Shown here: positions 5,506 through 12,608 of the stretch, in pieces
How positions within the stretch are numbered: the stretch's first letter is position 1
Layout of the letters: every line of letters starts with the position of its first letter
NCBI GenBank assembly: GCA_938014865.1
Contig: CALLQJ010000220.1
Span: 1 to 12,608 of the forward strand
DNA: 12,608 bases
Direction of reading: 5' to 3'
Source of the DNA: an uncultured Fastidiosipila sp.
GTDB taxonomy: Bacteria; Bacillota; Clostridia; Saccharofermentanales; Fastidiosipilaceae
Notes under the pieces: model-generated
What the model saw: the letters and a program-made list of their open reading frames with translations, nothing else
Databases searched by the model: none
Told to the model about the DNA's origin: nothing
Made by a program: the position numbers and the translations under genes

Positions 5506-8500
5506 ATGCTGAAACCGGGACTTTACGAACAGCTGATCAATGACGACATCCGGACGGAGCTCGACAAGCTGCCGGAAAAGCTCCGGGCGAGTGCTTCGCT
5601 CGATGAAGCCGAAGCCGCCGGCATATTAGCCCGTTATTTGGGCTCGGTTCTTGAACAAGCCCTGAACGTCTTAAGTGATCAGGGCCGAAGCCTCGATGAA
5701 CAAATCCGCTTAGCCCGCCGTCTGGTGCTTTCCCTTGCCGAAATAACAGAAGATGAGCAATTCGCGGGGCTTTCGCCCGATCAAAGTGCCGAGCTTCTCT
5801 ATGCGCTTCTGGAAGAAGATGATCCCCTGCTGCTCAGCGGCAAAAGCGCCGACGATCTGCCCCGTCCCGAAAGTCCGATGTCCTGCAGCAGCCTCTTTAC
5901 CGGGGACAAGCACGAACCGCAGATGTATTCCGAATTAAAAAATGAAATTTACACGGCTGACCGCATTGATATGCTCGTATCGTTTATCAAGTGGAGCGGC
6001 CTGCGTCTGATCATTGATGACTTAGAGGCCTTTTGTGCCCAAGGCGGCACGCTCCGGGTCATCACCACAACGTATATGGGCGCAACGGATGCTAAAGCCA
6101 TCGAGGCCTTGCACCGTCTGCCGAATTGTGAAATAAAAGTCTCTTACGATACCAAGCGGACCAGACTGCACGCCAAGTCTTATATTTTTCACCGCGAGAG
6201 CGGCTTCTCCACTGCCTATATCGGTTCTTCCAATATCTCTCATGCCGCCCTGAGCGGCGGTCTGGAATGGAATATGAAGATCACCGAACAAGATCAGCAC
6301 GCCGTGATGCAGAAAATCGAGGCCACCTTTGAGGTCTATCGAAACCATGAAAATTTTCTTGATTACACCGATGAGAGCAAAGCACGGCTTCGCGCCGCTT
6401 TAACGGCGGAAAAACACGGCGGCGGCAAGGTCACGCGCCTGTCTTACTTTGACCTCAGGCCCTATCCTTTTCAGCAGGAAATTCTGGATAAGCTGCAGGC
6501 TGAAAGGAGCGTGCACGCCCGCTTTAAAAATTTAGTCGTGGCTGCAACGGGAACCGGGAAAACCTTTATCTCCGCTTTTGACTATAAGCGTTTTGCCGCC
6601 GAAGAAGGCGGGCGGCCGCGTTTCTTATTTGTGGCCCACCGCTCTGAAATTCTGCAGCAAAGCCTGCGCACATACCGCGAAGTCCTGCGCGACGAAAATT
6701 TCGGAGAGCTTATGGTCGGGCGGTTCAAACCCGCCTCTCTTGAACATCTTTTTGTCTCGGTTCAGAGTTTAAACTCCAAAGAATTATGTACGCTCCTGCC
6801 GTCCGATTTTTACGATTATATCGTCGTCGATGAATTCCATCACGCGGCAGCGGAGACCTATCAGCAGATGCTTGAACATTTCAAGCCGAAAATTCTGCTC
6901 GGGCTGACCGCCACTCCGGAACGTGCGGACGGCAAAGACATCTTAAATTATTTTGACGGGCGTATTGCCGCAGAAATCCGTCTGCCGGAAGCCATCGAAC
7001 GCAAACTGCTGAGCCCGTTTCAATACTTTGTCGTCAGTGATCCGACGGATTTAAGCAAACTGCGCTGGTCACGCGGCGGCTATGACAGAGCCGATCTGAA
7101 CCGGGTTTTTACCATTGATGCCGCAGCCGCCAATAAACGTGCAGAGCTCATTCTGCGCTCGCTGGACTATTACGTCACCTCACTTGATGAGGTAAAGGGA
7201 TTAGGCTTCTGTGTTTCGGTGGACCATGCCCATTTCATGGCCGATTATTTCAACGCCGCGGGCATTTCTTCTCTTTCTCTCTGTGGACATTCCGTGTATG
7301 CTCTGTTCTTTTCTGCCAAAGACCGGCTGCTGAAAGGGGAGCTTCGCTTTATTTTCGTCGTGGATATCTATAACGAAGGCGTCGATATTCCCGAAGTCAA
7401 CACCGTGCTTTTTCTGCGGCCGACCGAATCTCTGACAATATTTCTGCAGCAGCTCGGCCGGGGTCTGCGCCTGGCGGAAGGCAAGGACTGCCTGACCGTT
7501 TTAGATTTTGTCGGAAGAGCCCATAAACGCTATAATTTTGCCGAAAAATTCTCTGCCCTGCTGACTTCCGAAAGGCGCAGTCTGAAATATGAGATCAAGC
7601 ATGACTTTATCTCCGCTCCGGCCGGCTGCTATATCCGCATGGAAAAAGCAGCCCAAGGCTATATTTTAGATAATATTAAGCAGTCCTTAACGACTAAACG
7701 CGGTCTGATCACCCGTCTTCAGAATTTCCGTGAAGACAGCGGCCGTACACCCGGCCTGAAAAACTTTCTGGATTACTACCGTTTGGACCCGAGGCTATTG
7801 TATAAACGCGGCAGCTTTTCGCGCCTTGCGGCAGAAGCCGGCCTGAGAGAAGATTTTCATGAAGCGCATGAAAAAGAACTTACAAAAGCACTCGCCCGCT
7901 TAGCCTCGGCTGATTCCGGCCGCTGGATACGCTTTCTGAAAGAATTTTTGCCGCAGCTTCCCGACGCCGATTTACAAAAGCTTTCCGCGGAAGAAAAGCG
8001 CATGTTCAATATGTTTGCCATCACGGTCTGGGGCAAGGCTTATGAGGATCTTGCGGCCGCTGAACTGCAGGATAAAATCCTCGGACTTACGGCATGTCCC
8101 GTGCTTTTTTCTGAAATGCTCGAGCTCCTGGATTACTTATATGAATCGATTGACTTCGTTTCCGAAGACCCGGGCCTGGATTTTGCCTGTCCGCTGGAAG
8201 TCTACTGCAATTACAGCCGCAATCAGCTCTTTGCGGCCCTGGATTTTCTGCAGCCGCAGAATATACGTGAAGGCGTAAAATGGCTGCCGGAAAAAGAAAT
8301 CGACGTCCTGCTCATTACCTTAAATAAGTCGGACAAAGATTATTCACCGACTACAATGTATGAAGATTATTCAATTAACGAGCAGCTTTTCCACTGGCAG
8401 AGCCAAAGCACGACCTCGGAGGACTCGCCGACCGGACGGCGTTATATCCGCCATAAAGAACGCGGCAGTACCGTCCTGCTTTTTGTGCGTGAGTATAAAA

Positions 8501-8652
8501 ATGATCTCTCGGGCGCCGCCCCCTACACGTTTCTCGGCAAAGCCTCTTATGTGAAGCATGAGGGCAGCCGGCCGATGAGCATTATCTGGAAATTAGAAAA
8601 GCCGATTCCGGCCAAGTACTATAAGAAGACCGCCAAAATCATGGCAGGCTGA
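5506..8652 (+). CDS. PLD-like nuclease / SF2 helicase / DUF3427 fusion protein
   Basis: This intact 1048-residue protein joins several parts. Residues 1-130 are helical and unassigned. A phospholipase D-like nuclease domain spans about 140-290, with LHAKSYIF (H222, K224) and IGSSNIS (N243). An SF2 helicase core spans about 315-690: ATGTGKT (347-353), DEFH in place of DEAH (442-445), LTATPER (467-473) and QQLGRGLR (648-655). The DUF3427 region fills the C-terminus, with NYSRNQLFAALDF (902-914), GVKWLPEKEID (923-933) and SPTTMYEDYSINEQLFHWQS (947-966). The start has AAGGAGG eight bases before the ATG. The family is annotated only as type III restriction-like or helicase-related; a role in DNA repair or defence against foreign DNA is inference. 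No methyltransferase is nearby. The Nudix gene follows at 32 nt. Confidence 0.92.
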   Translation: MLKPGLYEQLINDDIRTELDKLPEKLRASASLDEAEAAGILARYLGSVLEQALNVLSDQGRSLDEQIRLARRLVLSLAEITEDEQFAGLSPDQSAELLYALLEEDDPLLLSGKSADDLPRPESPMSCSSLFTGDKHEPQMYSELKNEIYTADRIDMLVSFIKWSGLRLIIDDLEAFCAQGGTLRVITTTYMGATDAKAIEALHRLPNCEIKVSYDTKRTRLHAKSYIFHRESGFSTAYIGSSNISHAALSGGLEWNMKITEQDQHAVMQKIEATFEVYRNHENFLDYTDESKARLRAALTAEKHGGGKVTRLSYFDLRPYPFQQEILDKLQAERSVHARFKNLVVAATGTGKTFISAFDYKRFAAEEGGRPRFLFVAHRSEILQQSLRTYREVLRDENFGELMVGRFKPASLEHLFVSVQSLNSKELCTLLPSDFYDYIVVDEFHHAAAETYQQMLEHFKPKILLGLTATPERADGKDILNYFDGRIAAEIRLPEAIERKLLSPFQYFVVSDPTDLSKLRWSRGGYDRADLNRVFTIDAAAANKRAELILRSLDYYVTSLDEVKGLGFCVSVDHAHFMADYFNAAGISSLSLCGHSVYALFFSAKDRLLKGELRFIFVVDIYNEGVDIPEVNTVLFLRPTESLTIFLQQLGRGLRLAEGKDCLTVLDFVGRAHKRYNFAEKFSALLTSERRSLKYEIKHDFISAPAGCYIRMEKAAQGYILDNIKQSLTTKRGLITRLQNFREDSGRTPGLKNFLDYYRLDPRLLYKRGSFSRLAAEAGLREDFHEAHEKELTKALARLASADSGRWIRFLKEFLPQLPDADLQKLSAEEKRMFNMFAITVWGKAYEDLAAAELQDKILGLTACPVLFSEMLELLDYLYESIDFVSEDPGLDFACPLEVYCNYSRNQLFAALDFLQPQNIREGVKWLPEKEIDVLLITLNKSDKDYSPTTMYEDYSINEQLFHWQSQSTTSEDSPTGRRYIRHKERGSTVLLFVREYKNDLSGAAPYTFLGKASYVKHEGSRPMSIIWKLEKPIPAKYYKKTAKIMAG

Positions 8653-8684
8653 GTCCTGTCCGGACGCAAAGAAAGGAAAAGCAC

Positions 8685-9071
8685 ATGACCGATGTCGCCG
8701 CCGCTTTAATTTGGAAAGAAGACAGATTTTTGATCTGCCGCCGGCCCGCGCACAAAGCCAGGGCTTTGCTTTGGGAATTTGCCGGCGGGAAAAGAGAAGC
8801 CGGGGAAAGCTTAGAGGAATGCCTGATCCGGGAATGCCGGGAAGAACTGGATGTCGGCATCGAAGTTTTGGATCTCTTTGCCCGGGTCCGCCACGATTAT
8901 CCGGATATTTCCATCCGGCTCAGTCTTTTTAATGCCCGGATTGTCGAAGGGGAACCCAAGCTTTTGGAGCACGAGGCTTTGGCCTGGATCCTCCCGTCTG
9001 AAATCGACAAGTATGAATTTTGTCCTGCCGATTATGACATTCTGGAAAAACTAAAAAAGACCGGCCGCTGA
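8685..9071 (+). CDS. MutT/NudG-like Nudix nucleoside triphosphate pyrophosphohydrolase
   Basis: This 128-residue Nudix protein would hydrolyse a (deoxy)nucleoside triphosphate to the monophosphate and pyrophosphate, classically removing damaged or modified nucleotides such as 8-oxo-dGTP. The complete Nudix box is visible at residues 35-57: G35, E41 and the metal-binding R49-E50-C-R52-E53-E54-L-D. The preceding LLWEFAGGK and the later HEALAWILPSEIDKYEFCPAD are typical of MutT and of the CTP hydrolase NudG; I cannot choose between these substrates. AAAGGAAA precedes the ATG by about six bases. It lies 32 nt after the helicase gene and is very likely co-transcribed. The pairing suggests clean-up of modified nucleotides beside a DNA-processing enzyme. 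A terminator overlaps its stop codon. Confidence 0.93.
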   Translation: MTDVAAALIWKEDRFLICRRPAHKARALLWEFAGGKREAGESLEECLIRECREELDVGIEVLDLFARVRHDYPDISIRLSLFNARIVEGEPKLLEHEALAWILPSEIDKYEFCPADYDILEKLKKTGR

Positions 9072-9091
9072 GAACAGCGCCGATCTCTTTT
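9056..9091. terminator. Bidirectional terminator between Nudix and GltD-like genes
   Basis: CGCTG-AGAA-CAGCG is extended outward by GG/CC, C/G and AGA/TCT pairs around one bulge and one mismatch. On the plus strand CTCTTTT follows; on the minus strand TCTTTTTT follows. It overlaps the stop of the Nudix gene and serves the convergent gene too. A second inverted repeat (AGCG-CCCGG / CCGGG-CGCT, about 9092-9118) lies between it and the minus-strand stop. Confidence 0.7.
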
Positions 9092-9120
9092 AGCGTCCCG
9101 GCGTCGCGCCCGGGCGCTCT

Positions 9121-10440
9121 TCAGGGCAGCAGATCTTCGCTGCCCGCTATCGCATCTTCCCTGGGCTTGAATTTTTCCATATCCATATCCAGCACATCCG
9201 CGGGATAGAGGACCTCGTCTTCCCAATCCGGATTTTTCTTGCGCTGAATATAATTGTGCATTGCATTGCTGCAGCGTTTGGCGGCGGCAACGGCCTCGAC
9301 TACGGTCTTCGCCCCGGTGACCACATCGCCCGACGCATAGACGCCTTCCATGGTCGTCTGCATATTTTCGTCCGTAATCACTAAGCCTTTGCGGTCCAGG
9401 CGGATCTCCGGCTCGGTCGATACCACATTGGACTGCGGTCCCTGGGAAATCGCCACCAGAGCAGAATCGCACGGAATAAAACGGCGTTTTTCCTCACCCG
9501 CCGGATCCCGCGTATCATGGGCCCATACGCCGTTTTCGCAGAACTCATCCACCTGGGTGTAAAACTCAAAGCCGACGCCGTCCATCTTGGTATAGTCATA
9601 TTCTTCTTCGCGGCAGGGCATATCCTCTTCTCCGCGGCGGTAAAGAATCGTGACATTCAGCGTATGCAACGAACGGATCGCGGTCCGGGCGACATCCATG
9701 GCTACATTGCCGGCCCCGATGACCACAACATCCCGGCCGAGATTATAAAGATGCGGGCTGCGCAGATAATTGATGGCATAATGCACATTATCCAGGGACT
9801 CCCCTTTGACATTCATTTTATTCGGTTTCCATACGCCCGTACTCATGAATAAGGCATCGAAGCCGTCCCGGAAAAGATCCGGCACCGTCGTCACGGGGCC
9901 GATCAGGGAATTCGGATGAATCTTGACGCCCAGGCGGCGCAGCTGCCGCTCGAGGCGGTCAATGTGGTCGCCGGGCAGACGGAACTCCGGAATGCCGTAG
10001 CGCATAATGCCGCCGATGCGTTCACTTGCTTCATAGATGGTGACCTCATAGCCGCGGCGGGCCATGAAAAAGGCCATGGCAATGCCGGCGGGCCCTCCGC
10101 CGATGATGCCGACTTTGCCTTCGTACTCATCCGAAGAGTAAAGATCGAGCATATCGAGATTATAATCGGCGATATACTGCTCAATGGAGCTGATATGAAT
10201 CGGCGTGCTCTTAATGCCCTTGATGCAATGCCCCTCACAGAAACGTTCGTGCGGGCAGACCAGGGAACAGACGATGGACAGCGGATTATTGGTGAAGACC
10301 AAGTTCCCCGCTTCTTTGATTCGGCCTTCTTTCAGCATCTGAATAAACTGAGGAATGGGATTATTGATCGGACAGCCTCTGCGGCAGCGCGGTTTTTTGC
10401 ACTGCAGACAGCGTTCCGCTTCTTCTCGGATATGTGGCAT
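9121..10440 (-). CDS. GltD/PreT-like NAD(P)-dependent iron-sulfur flavoprotein
   Basis: This 439-residue protein belongs to the flavoproteins that feed electrons from NAD(P)H into a partner: the glutamate synthase small subunit, dihydropyrimidine dehydrogenase PreT and NfnB/SudA relatives. An N-terminal iron-sulfur region has two cysteine sets, C11, C14, C19, C23 (CLQCKKPRCRRGC) and C58, C62, C68, C72 (CSLVCPHERFCEGHC). FAD binds at IIGGGPAGIAM (112-122), the nucleotide at VIGAGNVAMDVA (240-251), and GVYASGDVVTGAKTVVEAV (366-384) closes the FAD site. The frame extends 49 codons further, but that part is low-complexity and unlike the family. The ATG at 10440 has AGGGGGT five bases upstream and leads straight into the cysteine region. 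No glutamate synthase large subunit or PreA is seen, so the electron acceptor is unknown. Confidence 0.9.
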   Translation of the reverse strand: MPHIREEAERCLQCKKPRCRRGCPINNPIPQFIQMLKEGRIKEAGNLVFTNNPLSIVCSLVCPHERFCEGHCIKGIKSTPIHISSIEQYIADYNLDMLDLYSSDEYEGKVGIIGGGPAGIAMAFFMARRGYEVTIYEASERIGGIMRYGIPEFRLPGDHIDRLERQLRRLGVKIHPNSLIGPVTTVPDLFRDGFDALFMSTGVWKPNKMNVKGESLDNVHYAINYLRSPHLYNLGRDVVVIGAGNVAMDVARTAIRSLHTLNVTILYRRGEEDMPCREEEYDYTKMDGVGFEFYTQVDEFCENGVWAHDTRDPAGEEKRRFIPCDSALVAISQGPQSNVVSTEPEIRLDRKGLVITDENMQTTMEGVYASGDVVTGAKTVVEAVAAAKRCSNAMHNYIQRKKNPDWEDEVLYPADVLDMDMEKFKPREDAIAGSEDLLP

Positions 10441-10464
10441 AAGGACCCCCTTTACTTTTGTAAT

Positions 10465-10493
10465 AATATTCTGATCTAATACTATTCTAACAA
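10465..10493 (-). promoter_or_regulatory. Weak candidate promoter of the GltD-like gene
   Basis: On the minus strand TTGTTA (10488-10493, four of six) stands 17 nt from AATATT (10465-10470) in an AT-rich stretch. TATTAT at 10463-10468 is a better -10 but with a 19-nt spacer. The predicted leader is under 25 nt. Confidence 0.35.
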
Positions 10494-10514
10494 GTTTCGC
10501 CTGAAAAAAGCAGA

Positions 10515-10580
10515 GGCTTAAAAAGCCGCTTCGCGAAAACGCAGAAGCCGGAAGGCCGGCGGGCGTGCCGGGCCCGGCTT
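10515..10580. repeat. Cluster of three GC-rich hairpins in a divergent intergenic region
   Basis: Three inverted repeats follow one another: GGCTT/AAGCC (10515-10527), GCTTCGCG-AAAA-CGCaGAAGC (10528-10548) and AAGCCGG/CCGGCTT (10545-10580). The last encloses further CCGG repeats and is followed by TATTCATTTT on the plus strand. It lies between the promoters of two divergent genes, where no terminator is needed for a known gene. Confidence 0.6.
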
Positions 10581-10594
10581 TATTCATTTTAACT

Positions 10595-10621
10595 TTGCAC
10601 TGACTTTATCTGTGTTAATAT
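10595..10621 (+). promoter_or_regulatory. Weak candidate promoter of the MBL-fold hydrolase
   Basis: TTGCAC (10595-10600) and TAATAT (10616-10621) are 15 nt apart, a short spacer. The sequence between here and the start at 10667 is AT-rich, and AAGGGAG about ten bases before the ATG is the ribosome binding site. Confidence 0.35.
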
Positions 10622-10666
10622 TTTTATGCTAACATTTAACAAAAAGGAAAAGGGAGTCTTTAATTT

Positions 10667-11356
10667 ATGAACGATCTCAAAGGTTTGGTCACGATGTACC
10701 CCGAGCAGGGCTTTCAGGCAAATGCTTACATTATCCGCACCGCGGACGGCATGACTGTCATTGACCCCTCATTCCCCCCGGAGAAACTTTCCGGAGGCGA
10801 CCGCGATCGTCTGAATCTCTTAGTCGCCACCCACGGGCATTTTGATCATACGGCAGGAGCCGCCGCCTGGATGGAGAGCAAGAAGAACGTTCCTTTTTAC
10901 ATGCACAAAGATGATCAGGGAATGTGGGATGATCCGAATCAGAATGTTTCCTCGCTTTTCGGCCGGGGCACAAACACGGCCCGCGCGGATCATGAACTGC
11001 GGGAAGGCGTCCCGATCGATATCGGCAGCAGCTTTATTCTCACGCCGATCCATACCCCGGGGCACACCGCAGGCTCGGTCTGTCTCTTGATGGAGAGCAG
11101 GCTCAGCAACGGGCTGACCCGCGCTGTCTGTCTTTTTACCGGCGATACTATTTTTATCAATTCCATAGGGCGCTGTGACTTCCCGGGCGGTTCCGAACAG
11201 GCCATGCAGTCGAGCCTCAAAAAGCTCCTGGACGTCGGACGCCGTTACCCCTTCTCCCCCGACCTGCCCCTCTTTTTCGGGCACGGCCGCTCCGGCAGCT
11301 GGTCCGAGGCCTTGCAGATGAACCCCTGGCTGCGCAGCCTGCGGGAACATTCCTGA
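10667..11356 (+). CDS. Metallo-beta-lactamase-fold hydrolase, glyoxalase II-like
   Basis: This 229-residue cytosolic protein has all the metal-binding motifs of the glyoxalase II branch: THGHFDHTAG (H56, H58, D60, H61), HTPGHTAGS (H133), FTGDTIF (D160) and FFGHG (H206). The stretch GDTIFINSIGRCDFPGGS is typical of hydroxyacylglutathione hydrolase-like proteins. Firmicutes commonly lack glutathione, so the true substrate is more likely another thioester or a bacillithiol/coenzyme A-type conjugate; this is inference. The ATG is preceded by AAGGGAG at about ten bases, slightly long. It is divergent from the GltD-like gene and convergent with the FAD-dependent protein gene, so it appears to be a single-gene unit. 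No lactoylglutathione lyase is seen beside it. Confidence 0.9.
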   Translation: MNDLKGLVTMYPEQGFQANAYIIRTADGMTVIDPSFPPEKLSGGDRDRLNLLVATHGHFDHTAGAAAWMESKKNVPFYMHKDDQGMWDDPNQNVSSLFGRGTNTARADHELREGVPIDIGSSFILTPIHTPGHTAGSVCLLMESRLSNGLTRAVCLFTGDTIFINSIGRCDFPGGSEQAMQSSLKKLLDVGRRYPFSPDLPLFFGHGRSGSWSEALQMNPWLRSLREHS

Positions 11357-11371
11357 AGAAATTCTGTTTTT

Positions 11372-11412
11372 TTAAACAAAAGCCCGGCCTGCTTTCTCAT
11401 CGGGAAGCAGGC
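11372..11412 (-). terminator. Terminator of the COG2509-type gene
   Basis: On the minus strand GCCTGCTT and AAGCAGGC (11405-11412 with 11387-11394) pair perfectly around a ten-base loop. CGGGCTTTTGTTTAAAAAAA follows. The stem overlaps the stop codon at 11397-11399. A run of seven T at 11367-11373 on the plus strand may help end the convergent gene. Confidence 0.7.
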
Positions 11413-12608
11413 TTGTAATTTGTGCTGAAGCGAAGCGCCGAGCGCAGGCCGTCCGCCGCCGCGGAAATAATGCCGCCGGCATAGCCTGCTCCTTCTCCGA
11501 TCGGATAGATTCCCGGAAAATCCTCCGCCTCCCGGCTTTCCCGATCGCGCCGGAAACGCACGGGCGACGAGCTTCTGCTCTCCGCTCCCGTAAGCCATAT
11601 ATTTTCGCCGCCGAAACCCGGCATAAAATCATCAATCTCGGCAATGCCCCGGGCGATCGCCCGCGTTATCTTTTCAGGATAAATGCCGGCGAGGCTGCTT
11701 TCGTTCACCCCCGGAAGATAGCTCGGTTCACGGGTCGTGACCCGTGCCTTCCGCGGCGCCAGCCCCGCTTCTTTAAAAAAGGCCCCCAGCCGCATCACGG
11801 GGGCAAAAGCCCCGCCGCCTCCGGCCTGAAAAGCCCTTGCTTCTGCTTCTTCCTGAAAAAGAATGCCTGCCTCGGGTGCATCGGCAAAGTCCCGGCCGGC
11901 TTTGACAGCCGTCAGAATCGCACTGTTTCCGCACTCTCCGTCACGGGCATGGTAACTCATGCCGTTCGTGACCGCCTGACAAGGCCCCGAAGCGGCGGCA
12001 ATGACCCGCCCGCCCGGGCACATGCAAAAGCTGTAGGCATTTCGCCCTTCATAAAAACGGCTGTGCACCCGGTAGCTTGCCGCGCCCAGACGCGGGTGCC
12101 CCGCATACTCCCCGTACTGCCGCCGGTTAATCCAGTCCTGATCATGTTCAATCCGAAAACCTACTGCAAAATCCTTGGCCTCGGCCCTCAGCCCTGCCGA
12201 AATCAGCATGCGGAAGGTATCCCGGGCACTGTGTCCGATCGCCAAAAAGAGCGGTCCCTCAAGCGTTCCTGCGGACGTTTCCATTCGTTTCAGCCCCGTG
12301 CCGGGCTCCGCGTCCAAAGAACGCAAGGCCGTATTAAAATGCACGTCTCCGCCCAGGCGGATAATTTCTTTTCGCATGGAAGCGACCACTCCTGAAAGCA
12401 GGTCCGTTCCGATATGCGGCTCAAAGGCATAGAGAATATCCTCGGGCGCCCCGTGCCGGACAAAAATTTTTTTGACCTCACGGCTCAAAGGATCTTTCGA
12501 GCGGGAGGTCAGCTTGCCGTCCGAAAAGGTGCCCGCGCCGCCTTCCCCGAACTGTACATTAGACTCGGGGTCAAGCGGGGCTCGGCCCGCCCGGAAGGCT
12601 TCAACCTT
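11397..12608 (-). CDS. FAD-dependent protein, COG2509 family (5' end outside window)
   Basis: The frame is open from the right edge at 12608, and 403 residues are visible; the N-terminal FAD-binding Rossmann part lies outside the window. A TTG at 12488 is not the start, because the 40 residues before it carry the family signature NVQFGEGGAGTFSDGKLT. Other family features are the internal IGHSARDTFRML, the repeated basic region around TTREPSYLPG, and the FAD-closing IYPIGEGAGYAGGIISAAADG near the C-terminus. Proteins of this group, annotated as uncharacterised FAD-dependent dehydrogenases, have no established substrate in most bacteria. Full-length members are generally longer than the visible part. 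The gene is convergent with the MBL hydrolase and ends within its own terminator. No partner is visible. Confidence 0.9.
   Translation of the reverse strand, partial: KVEAFRAGRAPLDPESNVQFGEGGAGTFSDGKLTSRSKDPLSREVKKIFVRHGAPEDILYAFEPHIGTDLLSGVVASMRKEIIRLGGDVHFNTALRSLDAEPGTGLKRMETSAGTLEGPLFLAIGHSARDTFRMLISAGLRAEAKDFAVGFRIEHDQDWINRRQYGEYAGHPRLGAASYRVHSRFYEGRNAYSFCMCPGGRVIAAASGPCQAVTNGMSYHARDGECGNSAILTAVKAGRDFADAPEAGILFQEEAEARAFQAGGGGAFAPVMRLGAFFKEAGLAPRKARVTTREPSYLPGVNESSLAGIYPEKITRAIARGIAEIDDFMPGFGGENIWLTGAESRSSSPVRFRRDRESREAEDFPGIYPIGEGAGYAGGIISAAADGLRSALRFSTNYKPASR

Noticed and set aside
5506..9071. A classical restriction-modification system
   Set aside because: There is no methyltransferase or specificity gene in the window, and the type III-like label rests only on the helicase motifs.
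9916..10479. A 187-codon open frame on the plus strand
   Set aside because: It is antisense to the iron-sulfur flavoprotein gene and has no recognisable motif.
10441..10587. A 49-residue N-terminal extension of the GltD-like protein
   Set aside because: It runs through the hairpin cluster and likely promoter, is low in conserved character, and a good ribosome binding site precedes the ATG at 10440.
10820..11350. A 176-codon open frame on the minus strand
   Set aside because: It is antisense to the glyoxalase II-like gene, whose complete metal motifs make that frame the real one.
1..12608. Mobile element, prophage or CRISPR array
   Set aside because: No transposase, integrase, phage gene, terminal repeat pair or regularly spaced repeat was seen; the neighbours are core genes.

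Overview
This is a 12.6 kb piece of ordinary chromosome, probably from a strictly anaerobic Firmicute of the class Clostridia or a relative; I cannot name the genus. Three things point there. The ribosomal genes run rplU-prp-rpmA-obg-yhbY. The L27 protein has the N-terminal extension that Firmicutes remove with the protease Prp. A rubredoxin and an FprA-type flavodiiron protein, the usual oxygen-detoxification pair of strict anaerobes, lie next door. Most starts carry strong GGAGG-type ribosome binding sites, and GC content is moderate (slightly above half by eye).

Layout, left to right. Positions 1-110 hold the acidic C-terminal tail of an unidentified plus-strand gene. It is followed by two terminators facing each other (150-187 plus, 191-239 minus). 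From 268 to 4568 all genes read on the minus strand; in transcription order they are rplU (L21), prp, rpmA (L27), obg, yhbY, rubredoxin and fprA. This block starts at a promoter near 4657-4683 with an ~80-nt structured leader. It is split by an intrinsic terminator between rpmA and obg, and by a new promoter with two palindromes before the rubredoxin gene.

A divergent plus-strand unit (4795-9071) follows: a membrane-anchored SanA/DUF218 protein, a 1048-residue protein fusing a PLD-like nuclease, an SF2 helicase and a DUF3427 C-terminus, and a MutT-like Nudix hydrolase. They are 18 and 32 nt apart, so probably co-transcribed. The helicase-Nudix pair is the best candidate for a little-described DNA repair or defence module here. 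The unit ends at a bidirectional terminator (about 9056-9091).

After that comes a minus-strand GltD/PreT-like iron-sulfur flavoprotein (9121-10440). It is divergent from a plus-strand glyoxalase II-like metallo-beta-lactamase-fold hydrolase (10667-11356), with a GC-rich hairpin cluster between the two. At the right edge is the 5'-truncated minus-strand gene of a COG2509-type FAD-dependent protein, which runs off the window.

I see no tRNA, rRNA, CRISPR array, insertion sequence or phage gene. No gene-free stretch exceeds 300 bases.
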